A DNA stretch of 64,000 nucleotides from an uncultured Pelagibacteraceae bacterium (GCA_902589455.1 CACISX010000006.1:1-64000); one strand, 5' to 3'; positions 36,196 to 46,509 are shown, counted from the stretch's first letter. The notes: generated from the sequence alone by a model not told the origin. Made by a program: numbers and translations.

Positions 36196-38481
36196 TTATT
36201 TTTTATAATCTATTATTTCTGAGGAATAAGCAGCTATCGATGCAAGATTAATTATTTCTGAAGTTGAGGTCCTCAATGGAGCAATCTCAATAGGAAGACC
36301 AAGACCAATAAGTAATGGTCCTATAACTTTTGTATCTCCAATAGTTTTCATTAATTTGTATGAAATTGCTGCACTATGTTGTCCTGGCATTATTAAAATA
36401 TTTGCTTTACCTACAATTTTTGCAAAAGGATATAATTCCTCATAATCAGCATTAAGAGCAACATCAGGCTGCATGTCACCATCAAATTCAAAATCAACTT
36501 TTCTTTCTTTCAAAATTTCAACAGCACTTCTAATGTGCTTAGTTCTACTTGTTAAAGGTTGACCAAAAGTTGAATGGGATACAAAAGCAACTTTTGGATT
36601 GAATCCAAAAAGTCTTACAACTCTTGCTGCTGAGACTGCTATGTTGGCCATTTCTTCCGAACTTGGGTACTCATGAACACTTGTATCACCAATAAAAATA
36701 GTCCTTCCTTTATGAACAATCATGTTTAGACCAAACATTATTTCACCTTTACGAACATCAACTACTTGTTTTATTTTTTCCAAAGAAGCTCCAAAACGTC
36801 TTGTATTTCCTGTGACAGCACCATCTGCATCTCCACACGCAACCATACTTGTTGCCCAAATAACCCTATCATTTCTTACCATTCTATCACAATCACGTTC
36901 TAATAGGCCTTGTTCCCGTTGTAATTTTTTAAATAAATGATTTACATATTTTTTTCTTTTTTGTTCATCTTTTGAGTTTGTAATCTCAATGTCAAAATCT
37001 TCACTGTAACCAATTTTTTTGATCTGTTCTTTTATTTTACTTTTTTTTCCAACCAATATGGGTGTACCTAATTTAGATTTTTTAAATGCTATTGCAGCTT
37101 TTAAAGTATTTTCGTCTTCTCCATCTGCAAAGACAATTTTCTTTTGATTTTTTTTAATAAACGAATTAATACCCTGCATTATGGTTACAGTTGGGTCCAA
37201 CCTTTGTTTGAGTTGATCTTTATAATTATCAAAATTTTCAATTTTTTTCCTAGCCACTCCACTTTCCATTGCTGCTTTTGCTACTGCTGCTGGAATAACA
37301 CTAATTAATCTTGGGTCAAAAGTAGATGGAATAATGTATTCTTTACCATAATGTGGTCTTTCTCCACCCATAGCTGCTACTACTTCATCTGGGACATCTT
37401 CTCTAGCAAGTTTTGCAATAGCTTCGGCAGCGGCAACTTTCATTTCTTCGTTTATTATTTTTGATCTGACATCTAGTGCACCTCTAAATATATATGGAAA
37501 CCCTATAAGATTATTTACTTGATTAGGGTAATCTGATCTTCCAGTTGCAATAATTGCATCATCTCTAACTTCATTAATTTCTTCTGGAGTGATTTCTGGA
37601 TTAGGGTTTGCACAAGCAAATATGATTGGATTTTTTGCCATTGATTTAACCATCTCTTTTTTTAAAACACCTTTTGCCGACAATCCTAAAAAAACATCTG
37701 CACCTTTAATAGCGTCTTTTAAAGTTCTATGTTTGGTTTTAATTGCATATCTAGATTTCCATTGGTCGATTCCTTCAGTTCTACCTTCATAAATAACACC
37801 CTTTCTGTCTAACATTATTATATTTTCAGATTTTACACCTGAGTTTTTAAATAATTCAGTACAAGCTTGTGCAGATGCACCAGCACCATTAACTACAACT
37901 TTAATTTTTTTTATTGACTTACCACAAATATCCAAAGCATTTATTAATGCTGCAGTTGTTATAATTGCTGTTCCGTGTTGATCATCATGGAAAACTGGAA
38001 TATCTAAAATTTCTTTCAATTTTTGTTCTATAATAAAACAATCTGGTGCTGCTATGTCTTCTAGATTTATTCCACCAAAGCTAGGTGCAAAATTTTTTAT
38101 TGAATTAATTATTTCGTTGGAGTCTTTACAATCTATTTCTAAATCAATTGAGTCAATGTCCGCAAATCTTTTAAATAATACAGCTTTTCCCTCCATAACA
38201 GGTTTTGATGCAAGAGCACCTAAATTACCCAGTCCTAATATTGCTGAACCATTACTTATTACAGCAACAAGGTTTCCTTTGCTTGTGTAATCATATGCTA
38301 AATCTGGGTTTTCGCTTATCTTTTTTACTGGAGCCGCAACTCCTGGAGAGTATGCTAAAGCAAGATCTCGCTTAGTTGTCATATTTTTAGATGAATTAAT
38401 CTCAATCTTGCCAGGTTTTTTGTCTTTATGAAAATCTAAAGCTTCTTTATCTGTGTAATGGTCAATTTTTGTTTTTTTCAT
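36196..38481 (-). CDS. maeB: NADP-dependent malic enzyme with phosphotransacetylase-like domain
   Basis: Decarboxylates malate to pyruvate, supplying NADPH. The malic domain (about 1-425) contains 'DLALAYSPGVAAPVKKI', 'FHDDQHGTAIITTAALINAL', 'VVNGAGASAQACTELF' and 'IFACANPNPEITP'. The C-terminal domain (about 430-761) has the PTA fold seen in MaeB proteins and is thought to be regulatory (acetyl-CoA sensing). The ATG at 38481 is preferred to a TTG at 38493. One base separates its stop from the convergent BON gene. Confidence 0.95.
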   Translation of the reverse strand: MKKTKIDHYTDKEALDFHKDKKPGKIEINSSKNMTTKRDLALAYSPGVAAPVKKISENPDLAYDYTSKGNLVAVISNGSAILGLGNLGALASKPVMEGKAVLFKRFADIDSIDLEIDCKDSNEIINSIKNFAPSFGGINLEDIAAPDCFIIEQKLKEILDIPVFHDDQHGTAIITTAALINALDICGKSIKKIKVVVNGAGASAQACTELFKNSGVKSENIIMLDRKGVIYEGRTEGIDQWKSRYAIKTKHRTLKDAIKGADVFLGLSAKGVLKKEMVKSMAKNPIIFACANPNPEITPEEINEVRDDAIIATGRSDYPNQVNNLIGFPYIFRGALDVRSKIINEEMKVAAAEAIAKLAREDVPDEVVAAMGGERPHYGKEYIIPSTFDPRLISVIPAAVAKAAMESGVARKKIENFDNYKDQLKQRLDPTVTIMQGINSFIKKNQKKIVFADGEDENTLKAAIAFKKSKLGTPILVGKKSKIKEQIKKIGYSEDFDIEITNSKDEQKRKKYVNHLFKKLQREQGLLERDCDRMVRNDRVIWATSMVACGDADGAVTGNTRRFGASLEKIKQVVDVRKGEIMFGLNMIVHKGRTIFIGDTSVHEYPSSEEMANIAVSAARVVRLFGFNPKVAFVSHSTFGQPLTSRTKHIRSAVEILKERKVDFEFDGDMQPDVALNADYEELYPFAKIVGKANILIMPGQHSAAISYKLMKTIGDTKVIGPLLIGLGLPIEIAPLRTSTSEIINLASIAAYSSEIIDYKK

Positions 38482-38533
38482 TTCTGATAACAATAAGTGT
38501 ACAATTGGGGTAAAATTAAGACTAATATTATTT

Positions 38534-40063
38534 ATGAACTTACTTAAGTCAACAGGGACATTTGGTTTTTATACGATCATTAGCAGATTGCTTGGTTATT
38601 TAAGAGATATTTTAATAGCAATTTTTCTTGGAACAGGAATGCTAGCCGATGCTTTTTTTGTAGCATTTAGAATTCCAAATACTTTTAGAAGATTGTTTGC
38701 TGAGGGAACTTTTAATGCAGCATTTGTTCCAAGCTATTCATCAGAAATTATTAAGGGAAAAAAAAAATCAAATAAATTTGCCAACGATATTTTCAATCTT
38801 CTTTTTTTAGGTTTGTTTTTTTTAACAATAATTATTGAAATTTTCATGCCTGCGTTTGTATCAATTATCGCTCCAGGATTTGTTGGTGATTTAGAAAAAA
38901 TGGAAGTAGCAATAAACTTAACGAGGATTACTTTTCCTTATTTATTATTTATTTGTTTAGCATCATTTTTTTCTGCAATTTTAAATTCACATAACAAGTT
39001 TGCTGCTGCAGCAGCAGCCCCAATAATCTTAAATATTGTTTTAATTTTAGTATTAATTTTTTCTAAATCACTGGGTGATCAGTTAGTTTATTATTTATCT
39101 TATGGTGTTTCTTTAGCTGGTTTTTTACAATTAATATTTTTATATAAATATGTATCAAAATATTATTCGCTAAAATTTACTTTTAATTTAAAAGTAAGTG
39201 ACAAAGTTAAGTTTTTTTTTAAAAAACTCTTACCAAGTATTTTTTCTTCTGGTGTAACTCAAATTAATATTTTGATTGGAACAATAATTGCATCATTTCA
39301 AGCAAGTGCAGTTTCTTATTTATATTATGCAGATAGAATTTATCAAATTAACTTGGCTATAGCTGGTATTGCGATTGGTGTTGTTATACTTCCACAATTA
39401 TCAAAACACATCGAATCTAGAAAAAAAAATAAGATTTTACTCATACAAAATAAAGCCCTTGAATTAAGTTTACTTTTAAGTCTTCCTGCAACTATTGCTT
39501 TAATTATTGGATCAGAACAAATAATCTCAGCTTTATTTGGTTATGGATCTTTCAATGAAAATTCAGTGAATAATTCAAGTTTAGCTTTATATTATTTTGC
39601 TTTGGGTCTGCCTGCTTTTGCTTTAATAAAAGTTTTTTCAAGTTTTTTCTTTGCAAATCATGATACCAAAACTCCATTTTATATTTCTTTAATTTCAGTG
39701 ATTCTAAATATTTTAATTAGTGTTTATTATTTTAGTGAAATTGGTTTTGTAATTATTCCAATTGCAACATCTATCGCATCTTGGTTTAATTCAATATTGT
39801 TATTTGTGTTTTTAAAAAACCGTCAATTATTTTATTTCAATCAAATATTTTTTATTAAGTTTATTAAAATAATTTTTGCATCATTTCTCATGGGTTTATT
39901 TTTTAACTTTTTGTTAAATTTTTTTCAAAACGAATTAGCATTTAATCAATCAATTAAATCTTTATATTTAGTTTTATCTGTTATACTGGGATTATTGTTT
40001 TATTTATTAGTTTGTTATTTCATCAAAGCTTTTCAAATGGATGATATTAAACTAAAGTACTAA
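38534..40063 (+). CDS. murJ: Lipid II flippase MurJ
   Basis: Inner-membrane flippase for the peptidoglycan precursor lipid II. About 13-14 hydrophobic helices over 509 residues. '[19 protein letters not shown]', '[21 protein letters not shown]' (about 43-63) and '[12 protein letters not shown]' are the MviN/MurJ family signature. It is followed five bases later by trpS. Confidence 0.95.
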   Translation: MNLLKSTGTFGFYTIISRLLGYLRDILIAIFLGTGMLADAFFVAFRIPNTFRRLFAEGTFNAAFVPSYSSEIIKGKKKSNKFANDIFNLLFLGLFFLTIIIEIFMPAFVSIIAPGFVGDLEKMEVAINLTRITFPYLLFICLASFFSAILNSHNKFAAAAAAPIILNIVLILVLIFSKSLGDQLVYYLSYGVSLAGFLQLIFLYKYVSKYYSLKFTFNLKVSDKVKFFFKKLLPSIFSSGVTQINILIGTIIASFQASAVSYLYYADRIYQINLAIAGIAIGVVILPQLSKHIESRKKNKILLIQNKALELSLLLSLPATIALIIGSEQIISALFGYGSFNENSVNNSSLALYYFALGLPAFALIKVFSSFFFANHDTKTPFYISLISVILNILISVYYFSEIGFVIIPIATSIASWFNSILLFVFLKNRQLFYFNQIFFIKFIKIIFASFLMGLFFNFLLNFFQNELAFNQSIKSLYLVLSVILGLLFYLLVCYFIKAFQMDDIKLKY

Positions 40064-40067
40064 TTCT

Positions 40068-41069
40068 ATGGGTAAAAAAATATTTTCTGGTGTTCAACCA
40101 ACAGGTAATCTTCATTTAGGAAATTATTTAGGTGCTATAAAAAACTTTGTAGATTTAAACAATGATGATGATAATAAATGTATTTTTTGTGTCGTTGATT
40201 TACATGCCATTACTGTAAGGCAAGATCCTAAAGAGTTAAAAAATAATATAAGAGAAACTGTTGCAACATTTATAGCAAGTGGGATAGATCCAAAAAAAAG
40301 TATAATTTTTAATCAATCTAGAGTATCCGCTCATTCCGAAGCTGCTTGGATATTAAGTTGTATAGCAAGAATGGGCTGGCTTAATAGGATGACACAATTT
40401 AAGGAGAAAGCTGGTAAAGACAAAGAGAAAGCTAGTATTGGCTTATATTCTTATCCAGTTTTAATGGCTGCTGATATTCTTTTGTATGATGCTACTCATG
40501 TTCCAGTTGGCGATGACCAAAAACAGCATCTAGAATTATGTAGAGACATAGCTCAAAAATTTAATAATGATTTTGAGGTAGAAAATTTTCTTCAAGTCCC
40601 CGAACCATTAATTCAAAAAGAGTTTTCAAGGATAATGAGTTTAAAGGATGGTTCAAAAAAAATGAGTAAATCTGAATTATCAGATTTGAGTAGAATAAAT
40701 TTAACAGATGATAAAGATCAAATAATAAATAAAATTAAAAAGGCAAAAACTGATCCCTTGCCAATGCCACAAGATACTAATGAACTTGACCAAAGATTAG
40801 AAGCTAAAAATCTTTTAGGTATTTATTCAAGTTTAAAAAATTCTACTTTGCAAAATTCAGTACAAACTTTTGCAGGTAAGAATTTTTCAGAGTTCAAAGA
40901 AATATTATCAGAAGAGCTTGTAAATAAAATTGAACCTATTTCTCAAGAAATAAAAAAACTTTTAGGAGATAAAAAGTATCTTGATGAGATACTTCTAGAT
41001 GGAGTTGAAAAAGCTAATTTTATTGCATATAAAAAGATTGAAAGAATCAAGGAAATAGTAGGTTTTTAA
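40068..41069 (+). CDS. trpS: Tryptophanyl-tRNA synthetase
   Basis: Class I synthetase. '[20 protein letters not shown]' at residues 7-26 contains the HIGH-type motif HLGN, '[20 protein letters not shown]' near 128-147 forms the Trp site, and 'KKMSKS' near 198-203 is the KMSKS loop. 333 residues. Complete. Confidence 0.96.
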   Translation: MGKKIFSGVQPTGNLHLGNYLGAIKNFVDLNNDDDNKCIFCVVDLHAITVRQDPKELKNNIRETVATFIASGIDPKKSIIFNQSRVSAHSEAAWILSCIARMGWLNRMTQFKEKAGKDKEKASIGLYSYPVLMAADILLYDATHVPVGDDQKQHLELCRDIAQKFNNDFEVENFLQVPEPLIQKEFSRIMSLKDGSKKMSKSELSDLSRINLTDDKDQIINKIKKAKTDPLPMPQDTNELDQRLEAKNLLGIYSSLKNSTLQNSVQTFAGKNFSEFKEILSEELVNKIEPISQEIKKLLGDKKYLDEILLDGVEKANFIAYKKIERIKEIVGF

Positions 41070-41122
41070 TAAAAAATTTATTATCAAGTTTTAATTTTTT
41101 AAATTTTAACTATATATAATTT

Positions 41123-41662
41123 ATGTTTGTTCAAACAGAATTAACACCAAATCCTAACTCTCTGAAGTTTCTTCCTGGAAAGAATGTTTCAAATAGTGGA
41201 CCTTATGAAATTACAAATAAGAATGATATACAAAATGAATTAGTGAGAAATATATTGTCTGTTAATGGTGTAGAAGGAATTTTCTTAGGACAAGATTTTA
41301 TTTCAGTAAATAAGAAAGAGAATATTAAGTGGGAAGAAATAAAGCATATTGTAATTTCTCTAATTAATGACTTTTATGCTGATGGGAAAGAGTTTGTGAT
41401 TGACGAAAATGTAAAAGAAGATATTTCAGATTTAAATGAAATTGAGGAAAAAATAGTAAAAATTTTAGAACAAAAAATAAGGCCTGCTGTTGCAAGAGAT
41501 GGTGGAGATATAAAATTTAAAGAATTTAAAAACGGAGTTGTGAAAGTACAATTACAGGGAAGTTGTTCTGGGTGTCCAAGTTCAACAATGACATTAAAAC
41601 AAGGTGTTCAAAATCTTTTATGTCATTATTTGCCAGAAGTGAAAGAAGTTATTGCAGTTTAA
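41123..41662 (+). CDS. NifU-family Fe-S scaffold protein (Nfu)
   Basis: Iron-sulfur carrier. The N-terminal Nfu_N domain (1-90, starting 'FVQTELTPNPNSLKFLPG') is followed by a NifU C-terminal domain with 'RPAVARDGGDIKFKEF' and the cluster-binding CSGC near residue 150-153 in 'GSCSGCPSST'. 179 residues matches alphaproteobacterial Nfu proteins, which mature 4Fe-4S targets; MiaB, encoded nearby, is one such client in other bacteria. Confidence 0.93.
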   Translation: MFVQTELTPNPNSLKFLPGKNVSNSGPYEITNKNDIQNELVRNILSVNGVEGIFLGQDFISVNKKENIKWEEIKHIVISLINDFYADGKEFVIDENVKEDISDLNEIEEKIVKILEQKIRPAVARDGGDIKFKEFKNGVVKVQLQGSCSGCPSSTMTLKQGVQNLLCHYLPEVKEVIAV

Positions 41663-41671
41663 TATTTATAT

Positions 41672-42736
41672 ATGAGAAACATTAAAAAAATAGGTTTTAT
41701 AAAAAATAAAAGTTTTAATATAGTCGCAAGATTTTTATTAAGTGCTTTTGCTGTAATTTCATTTTTTTATATAACACCAATATTTATAGATTTTGCTGAT
41801 AAGAATTTCAATAATGCAGAATTCACAAATAATTCTAAAAATATATTAAACAAAACTCTAAATAAGGATAAATTTATAGAAGAAGATTTAGCTTTAGAAA
41901 ATGATGAGAGAGAACTTCTATATGATATCTTAGAGGAAAATAATTCCGAGATAAATTTAGTTCGTTATACCACATCTGAAATTGACTCTCTGTTTAAAGA
42001 AGTAAATTATAACTTAAAAGACGTGAGGACTTCAAAGCTTGTTAAACCTATAGATATTGGTCTTTTACCAAAAGAGATAAAAAATATAGGGAGTACAAAA
42101 AAAAGAAAAGATATGTTTATAAAAATTGTATTACCTCTAATTGTTAAAGAAAATACAAAAATTAGAATTGATAGGAAAAGACTATTCGCTATCTTAAACA
42201 AAAATAGTAATACAGATATTGAAAAAAAATGGCTTCAAAAGAAATATAAACAATATGGTGTAAGACAAAATGATTTGTATACTTTGAAAGTACGGATGGA
42301 TGAAATACCAGTCTCATTAGCGATCGCACAAGCGGCGAAAGAAACAGGTTGGGGTACTTCAAGATTTGCATTGAAAGGAAATGCTTTATTTGGTCAGTGG
42401 ACTTGGTCTGGAGATGGACTTAAGCCAAAAAATGCTGAAGATGGGAAAGATCATAAAGTAATGAAATTTCATAGTTTACAGTTGTCTGTAAGAGCATATT
42501 TAAGAAATTTAAATACTCATTCGTCTTATAAAAATTTGAGAAAAGCAAGAACTCAACTCAGAGATCAAAATAAACCACTAGATAGTTTAATTTTATCTGT
42601 ACATTTAGATAAATATGCAGAAACTGGCAATCAATATATCGAAGTTTTGCAAAAAATTATCGAACAAAATAATTTAAAGGACTTTGATGAAGCGAGATTG
42701 TTACCATCAAGTAAGGATTTGGAAAGCCTAATTTAA
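41672..42736 (+). CDS. Bax-like glucosaminidase-domain protein
   Basis: 354 residues with one N-terminal membrane anchor (about 18-38), a variable lysine-rich stalk and a C-terminal lysozyme-like glucosaminidase domain (about 170-330). 'PVSLAIAQAAKETGWGTSRF' contains the catalytic Glu, followed by 'GNALFGQWTW' and 'KFHSLQLSVRAYLRNLNTH'. It resembles E. coli Bax. It probably cleaves peptidoglycan in the periplasm. Overlaps the convergent polysaccharide-deacetylase gene by 4 bases. Confidence 0.87.
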   Translation: MRNIKKIGFIKNKSFNIVARFLLSAFAVISFFYITPIFIDFADKNFNNAEFTNNSKNILNKTLNKDKFIEEDLALENDERELLYDILEENNSEINLVRYTTSEIDSLFKEVNYNLKDVRTSKLVKPIDIGLLPKEIKNIGSTKKRKDMFIKIVLPLIVKENTKIRIDRKRLFAILNKNSNTDIEKKWLQKKYKQYGVRQNDLYTLKVRMDEIPVSLAIAQAAKETGWGTSRFALKGNALFGQWTWSGDGLKPKNAEDGKDHKVMKFHSLQLSVRAYLRNLNTHSSYKNLRKARTQLRDQNKPLDSLILSVHLDKYAETGNQYIEVLQKIIEQNNLKDFDEARLLPSSKDLESLI

Positions 42737-43794
42737 TTTTCTTTAATTGGAAATTGAACTCCAAACCATCTCCATTTCCCATTATCATTAAGTGAACAAT
42801 TTATTCTTCCTCTTCTTGGTTTGAATGGTTCTCTAAATTCAATCGTTAAAGTATAATTTGAAAATTTTATTTTTGATTTTTTCCAAATATTTCCTTCGTT
42901 AGAGTAACAATTAATATTATTTAAATTTTTTTGCTCTTTAAAGAATTCTACTCTAAAATTTGGAGGATTTGAATTTTTAAATAATTGTTTTTCTTCAGGA
43001 AGTATTTTTTTATATTCCAAGGGAAAATAATTTATTATTGATTGAAATCTTTTTAATTCACCATATTTTTCATTTATTGGGAATCTTGGTAGCTCAAACT
43101 TGTCTTTATTTAAATCAATTACACCAGAATGTTGTCCAAATGCATATTTAAAATTTTTTGAGATATAATTTTTCATATATTTTGAGTATTCACCGAAGGG
43201 ATATGAAAATAGATTGGGAATATAACCAAGCTCTTTTAAAAAAATTTTATTTGATTTTTCTATATCAGAAATAAATTCTGAATGACTCATGTCTATCAGA
43301 TATTCATGACTATGAGAATGATGACCAATAAATGCAAATTCACTATTTTCAATCTCTTTTATTTGTTCCCAGGTCATGTAACCTTTTCTTCCCACAGGTT
43401 CAGTTGAAACAAACAAAATAAATGGAATTTTATTTTCTTCAAGATATGGCCAAGCCTCAGTATAAAAAGATTTAAAAGCATCATCTATAGTTATTAAAAT
43501 CTCTTTTTCTAATTTTGGGACATTAAATTTTTTATCAAAATTTTTTGGATTATGAAAATTAATATTAGACTTTTTAATGATATCTATATGTTTCTTAAAA
43601 ATATCCATTTGAATATTAGTTGATGGATATTTGGCCTCGTTAAAACGATGATACATTATTGATAGAACTCCTTCATCATTAGAATAGTATTTGATATTAT
43701 TCTCATCTGATTTAGAACTGATATTAGAAAATAAAATAATTATGAATAAACTAATAATAGATGTAACTGGTGAAAAAATTTTTATAATGGTCAT
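42733..43794 (-). CDS. Exported polysaccharide deacetylase family protein
   Basis: 353 residues with an N-terminal signal or anchor (about 5-26). The NodB-type domain follows: 'LSIMYHRF' (about 44-51), 'ILITIDDAF' with the metal Asp near 103-104, 'HHSHSHEYL' near 157-165 with the metal histidines and 'LFSYPFGEYSKYM' near 195-207. The C-terminal 90 residues form an extra beta domain. Likely de-N-acetylates a surface polysaccharide or peptidoglycan. The start overlaps the divergent tsaB start by about 53 bases. Confidence 0.85.
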   Translation of the reverse strand: MTIIKIFSPVTSIISLFIIILFSNISSKSDENNIKYYSNDEGVLSIMYHRFNEAKYPSTNIQMDIFKKHIDIIKKSNINFHNPKNFDKKFNVPKLEKEILITIDDAFKSFYTEAWPYLEENKIPFILFVSTEPVGRKGYMTWEQIKEIENSEFAFIGHHSHSHEYLIDMSHSEFISDIEKSNKIFLKELGYIPNLFSYPFGEYSKYMKNYISKNFKYAFGQHSGVIDLNKDKFELPRFPINEKYGELKRFQSIINYFPLEYKKILPEEKQLFKNSNPPNFRVEFFKEQKNLNNINCYSNEGNIWKKSKIKFSNYTLTIEFREPFKPRRGRINCSLNDNGKWRWFGVQFPIKEN

Positions 43795-44128
43795 TACTAG
43801 TAATGATATTTACAATATTACTAAAGATAATACTAAAATTAATTATGAAAGATTGACTTTAATTATTAATGATTTCTTAAAGTCCCATCGAATAAAATTG
43901 AAAGATATTAATAAAATTTATTTAAATAGAGGTCCTGGAAGTTTCGCAGGAATAAGAAATTCTATATCTATAGTTAAAGCATTCAATTTAACGCATAAAA
44001 TTGACTATTATTGTTATAGTATTCATGATTTTAAAGGTGAAAATGATATAAAATATGAAAATATCCCTGATTTGTGTGACAAATTTAAGATTAAAAAAAA
44101 TTTGATTAACCCTATTTATTTAAGTTAA
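43742..44128 (+). CDS. tsaB: Miniature TsaB (t6A37 synthesis)
   Basis: 128 residues, against roughly 210-230 in typical TsaB. 'LIIDVTGEKIFIMVI' replaces the usual first strand and 'LNRGPGSFAGIRNSISIVKA' (61-80) is the hallmark GPGSFxGxR motif. The middle is shortened, yet the C-terminus ends 'NPIYLS' like the P-x-YLR tail of normal TsaB. TsaB scaffolds TsaD during tRNA t6A formation, so the dimer interface may be all that is kept. The start at 43742 is chosen over 43691 because it gives the normal N-terminus. Confidence 0.82.
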   Translation: MNKLIIDVTGEKIFIMVITSNDIYNITKDNTKINYERLTLIINDFLKSHRIKLKDINKIYLNRGPGSFAGIRNSISIVKAFNLTHKIDYYCYSIHDFKGENDIKYENIPDLCDKFKIKKNLINPIYLS

Positions 44129-44137
44129 AATTATTTT

Positions 44138-44545
44138 ATGTCAGAAACAATTGAACAAAAATGTTTATCTAAGGGTGTTAAGTTAACTGATCAGAGAAGA
44201 GTAATAGCACAAGTAATGTCGGAGGCATCAGATCATCCAGATGTAGATGAACTTTATAATAGAGTTTCTAAAATAGATCCAAAAATAAGTATTGCTACAG
44301 TTTATAGAACTGTAAAACTATTTGAAGAAACAGGAATATTGACGAAGCATGAATTTAAAGGTGGAAAAGCCAGGTATGAAGAAATTAACGAAGGTCATCA
44401 TGATCATTTAATAGATGTGAAGTCTGGTGAAATAATCGAGTTTGTTGATGAAGACATTGAAAAACTTCAAAAAAAAGTTGCAGATAAATATGGATATACT
44501 TTAGTTGATCATAAATTAGAATTATACGGTATTAAAAAAAAATAA
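44138..44545 (+). CDS. fur: Fur family transcriptional regulator (Fur/Mur)
   Basis: Metal-dependent repressor, 135 residues. The winged helix (1-83) includes 'ISIATVYRTVKLFEETGIL'. The metal-binding HHDH motif is at 87-90 in 'EGHHDHLIDVKSGEIIEF'. There are no C-terminal CXXC pairs, so no structural zinc site of the E. coli type. In Alphaproteobacteria this orthologue, found next to miaB, often responds to manganese (Mur), with iron control shifted to Irr, which is also encoded here. Confidence 0.92.
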   Translation: MSETIEQKCLSKGVKLTDQRRVIAQVMSEASDHPDVDELYNRVSKIDPKISIATVYRTVKLFEETGILTKHEFKGGKARYEEINEGHHDHLIDVKSGEIIEFVDEDIEKLQKKVADKYGYTLVDHKLELYGIKKK

Positions 44546-44546
44546 G

Positions 44547-45170
44547 ATGAGTTTTGAAATTCTAAAACCTTTTGGTCCATCAATTGCAAAAGTTAAAATA
44601 CCAGATCAAATAATAACTGAAATGAATAGTTTTGTAGATGATTTAACGAAGGATGAAGAAAAAATGATGAATCTTGATCACGGACATCATCTAGCAGGAA
44701 ATGTTTCACAAGAATTTCGATTAGATATTGAATTTATGAATAAAATAAAATGGGCAGAATTTTTAGGTAAATCGTGTCACAAATGGCTATTAGATGGACA
44801 CAATATATCGATTAAAAAATTTGATATAATAGCTTCCTGGGTGGTTAAACAATTTAAAAATGATTACAATCCAATTCATTATCATAGTGGACAAATTTCT
44901 GGAGTAGGCTATTTAAAAGTTCCAAAGGACATGGGTGATACAGTTCAAAAGTCTAAGACAATAAATCATAATGGTAAATTAGTATTAATTGATGGTTCTA
45001 AAAAATTTGTTTGTACTCCTACTTATGTAATTAAACCTCGAGTAGGTGATTTCTATTTTTTCCCAAGCTATATGATGCATACAGTTTATCCTTTTTCAGA
45101 TACTTCTGAAGAGAGAAGGTCTGTTTCTTTTAACGCAAAAATTGATGATGAAGCCGCAAAACTTAAATAA
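44547..45170 (+). CDS. Putative 2OG-Fe(II) oxygenase (TIGR02466-like)
   Basis: 207 residues. 'NPIHYHSGQISGVGYLKVP' (108-126) has the first metal-ligand region (His111/His113), 'FYFFPSYMMHTVYPF' gives His178, and Arg190/191 lies in 'EERRSVSFNA'. Same layout as the protein at 24418-25023. It sits in the fur-miaB interval where other Alphaproteobacteria have different genes. The substrate is unknown; an insertion 'SKTINHNGKLVLIDGSKKF' between ligand regions is distinctive. Confidence 0.78.
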   Translation: MSFEILKPFGPSIAKVKIPDQIITEMNSFVDDLTKDEEKMMNLDHGHHLAGNVSQEFRLDIEFMNKIKWAEFLGKSCHKWLLDGHNISIKKFDIIASWVVKQFKNDYNPIHYHSGQISGVGYLKVPKDMGDTVQKSKTINHNGKLVLIDGSKKFVCTPTYVIKPRVGDFYFFPSYMMHTVYPFSDTSEERRSVSFNAKIDDEAAKLK

Positions 45171-46506
45171 TCTTAATTTTAAGAAGAAAATATATATTAA
45201 AACTTTTGGTTGCCAAATGAATGAATATGATTCAAATAGAATTTTTGATTCAATTAAAAAAATTGGTTATGAAAAAACAGAAAATTATGAGGATGCTAAC
45301 TGCTATTTATTAAATACATGCCATATTAGAGACAAGGCAAAAGAAAAAGTTTATCATGAAATAGGAAGAGTAAAAAAGATATTTCGATCTAGAAAAAAAC
45401 CATTAGTTATTATTGCTGGTTGTGTTGCTCAAGCAGAAAATGCTGAGATGCTTAAAAGAGAACCCTACATTGATTTAGTTATAGGCCCTCAATCTTATCA
45501 TAAAATTAACGATACAATTTTAAATTTTATAAAAAAAAAGGAAAAGATCGAAGAGACTGAGTTTGATGCAGTTTCTAAATTTGAATATTTAAGTAAAATA
45601 AAAAACAAAGTTAGCAAAGTTTCATCTTTTTTAACAATACAAGAAGGATGCGATAAATTTTGTCACTTTTGTGTAGTCCCATATACAAGAGGACCAGAAT
45701 ATTCTCGACCATTTAAACAAATTTTAGATGAAGCAAAATATTTAGCTGACAATGGTTCAAAAGAAATAATTTTACTCGGACAAAATGTTAATGCTTACGA
45801 TAATGAGGGATATAGATTGTCAGATTTGATTTTAAATATTGAAAAATTACCTGAAATAAAAAGAGTTAGATATACAACTTCTCATCCAAAGGATATGACA
45901 GAGGATTTAATTGAGGTATATAAAACCTCAAAAAAGTTAATGCCACTTGTGCATTTACCTGTTCAAAGTGGATCCAATAAAACTTTAAGGTCAATGAATA
46001 GAAAACATACTATAGAGGAATATTTAACTACTTTTGATAAATTAAAAAAAATTAATCCAAAGATAGAATTTTCAAGTGATTTTATAATAGGTTATCCCGG
46101 CGAAGAAGATAAAGATTTTAAAGATACTCTAAATTTAATTGAAAAAGTTAAATTTATTAACTCTTTTTCCTTTATTTTTAGCCCAAGACCTGGAACAGTA
46201 GCTGAGAATTTAGATTTAATTGACAAAAAAATCTCTATTGAGAGACTAGAAAAAATTCAAAATATTTTGTTCCAAAATCAAATCCAAATGAATAAATCAC
46301 TAGAAAATAAAATTGTTGATGTTTTGGTTGAGAACCTAACTGATGATAATAGCAAAGCTTTTGGAAGATCTGAGTATATGACATCTATAATTTTTAATGG
46401 TAAAAAGAGTGACATTGGAAAAATTGTGAAAGTTAGAATTAATGAAAGTAACAGAAATACTTTATTCGGTGAAATTATAACTAATTTAGGTCAAAAGGTT
46501 GCTTAG
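45148..46506 (+). CDS. miaB: tRNA-2-methylthio-N6-dimethylallyladenosine synthase
   Basis: Radical SAM methylthiotransferase acting on i6A37 of tRNA. UPF0004 cysteines are at 22, 58 and 92 ('TFGCQMNEYDS', 'NTCHIRDKA', 'AGCVAQAE'); the radical SAM triad is at 168, 172 and 175 ('EGCDKFCHFC'); a TRAM domain is at the C-terminus. Three starts are possible (TTG 45142, ATG 45145, ATG 45148). The gene overlaps the oxygenase gene by 23-29 bases. Confidence 0.96.
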   Translation: MKPQNLNNLNFKKKIYIKTFGCQMNEYDSNRIFDSIKKIGYEKTENYEDANCYLLNTCHIRDKAKEKVYHEIGRVKKIFRSRKKPLVIIAGCVAQAENAEMLKREPYIDLVIGPQSYHKINDTILNFIKKKEKIEETEFDAVSKFEYLSKIKNKVSKVSSFLTIQEGCDKFCHFCVVPYTRGPEYSRPFKQILDEAKYLADNGSKEIILLGQNVNAYDNEGYRLSDLILNIEKLPEIKRVRYTTSHPKDMTEDLIEVYKTSKKLMPLVHLPVQSGSNKTLRSMNRKHTIEEYLTTFDKLKKINPKIEFSSDFIIGYPGEEDKDFKDTLNLIEKVKFINSFSFIFSPRPGTVAENLDLIDKKISIERLEKIQNILFQNQIQMNKSLENKIVDVLVENLTDDNSKAFGRSEYMTSIIFNGKKSDIGKIVKVRINESNRNTLFGEIITNLGQKVA

Positions 46507-46509
46507 AAC

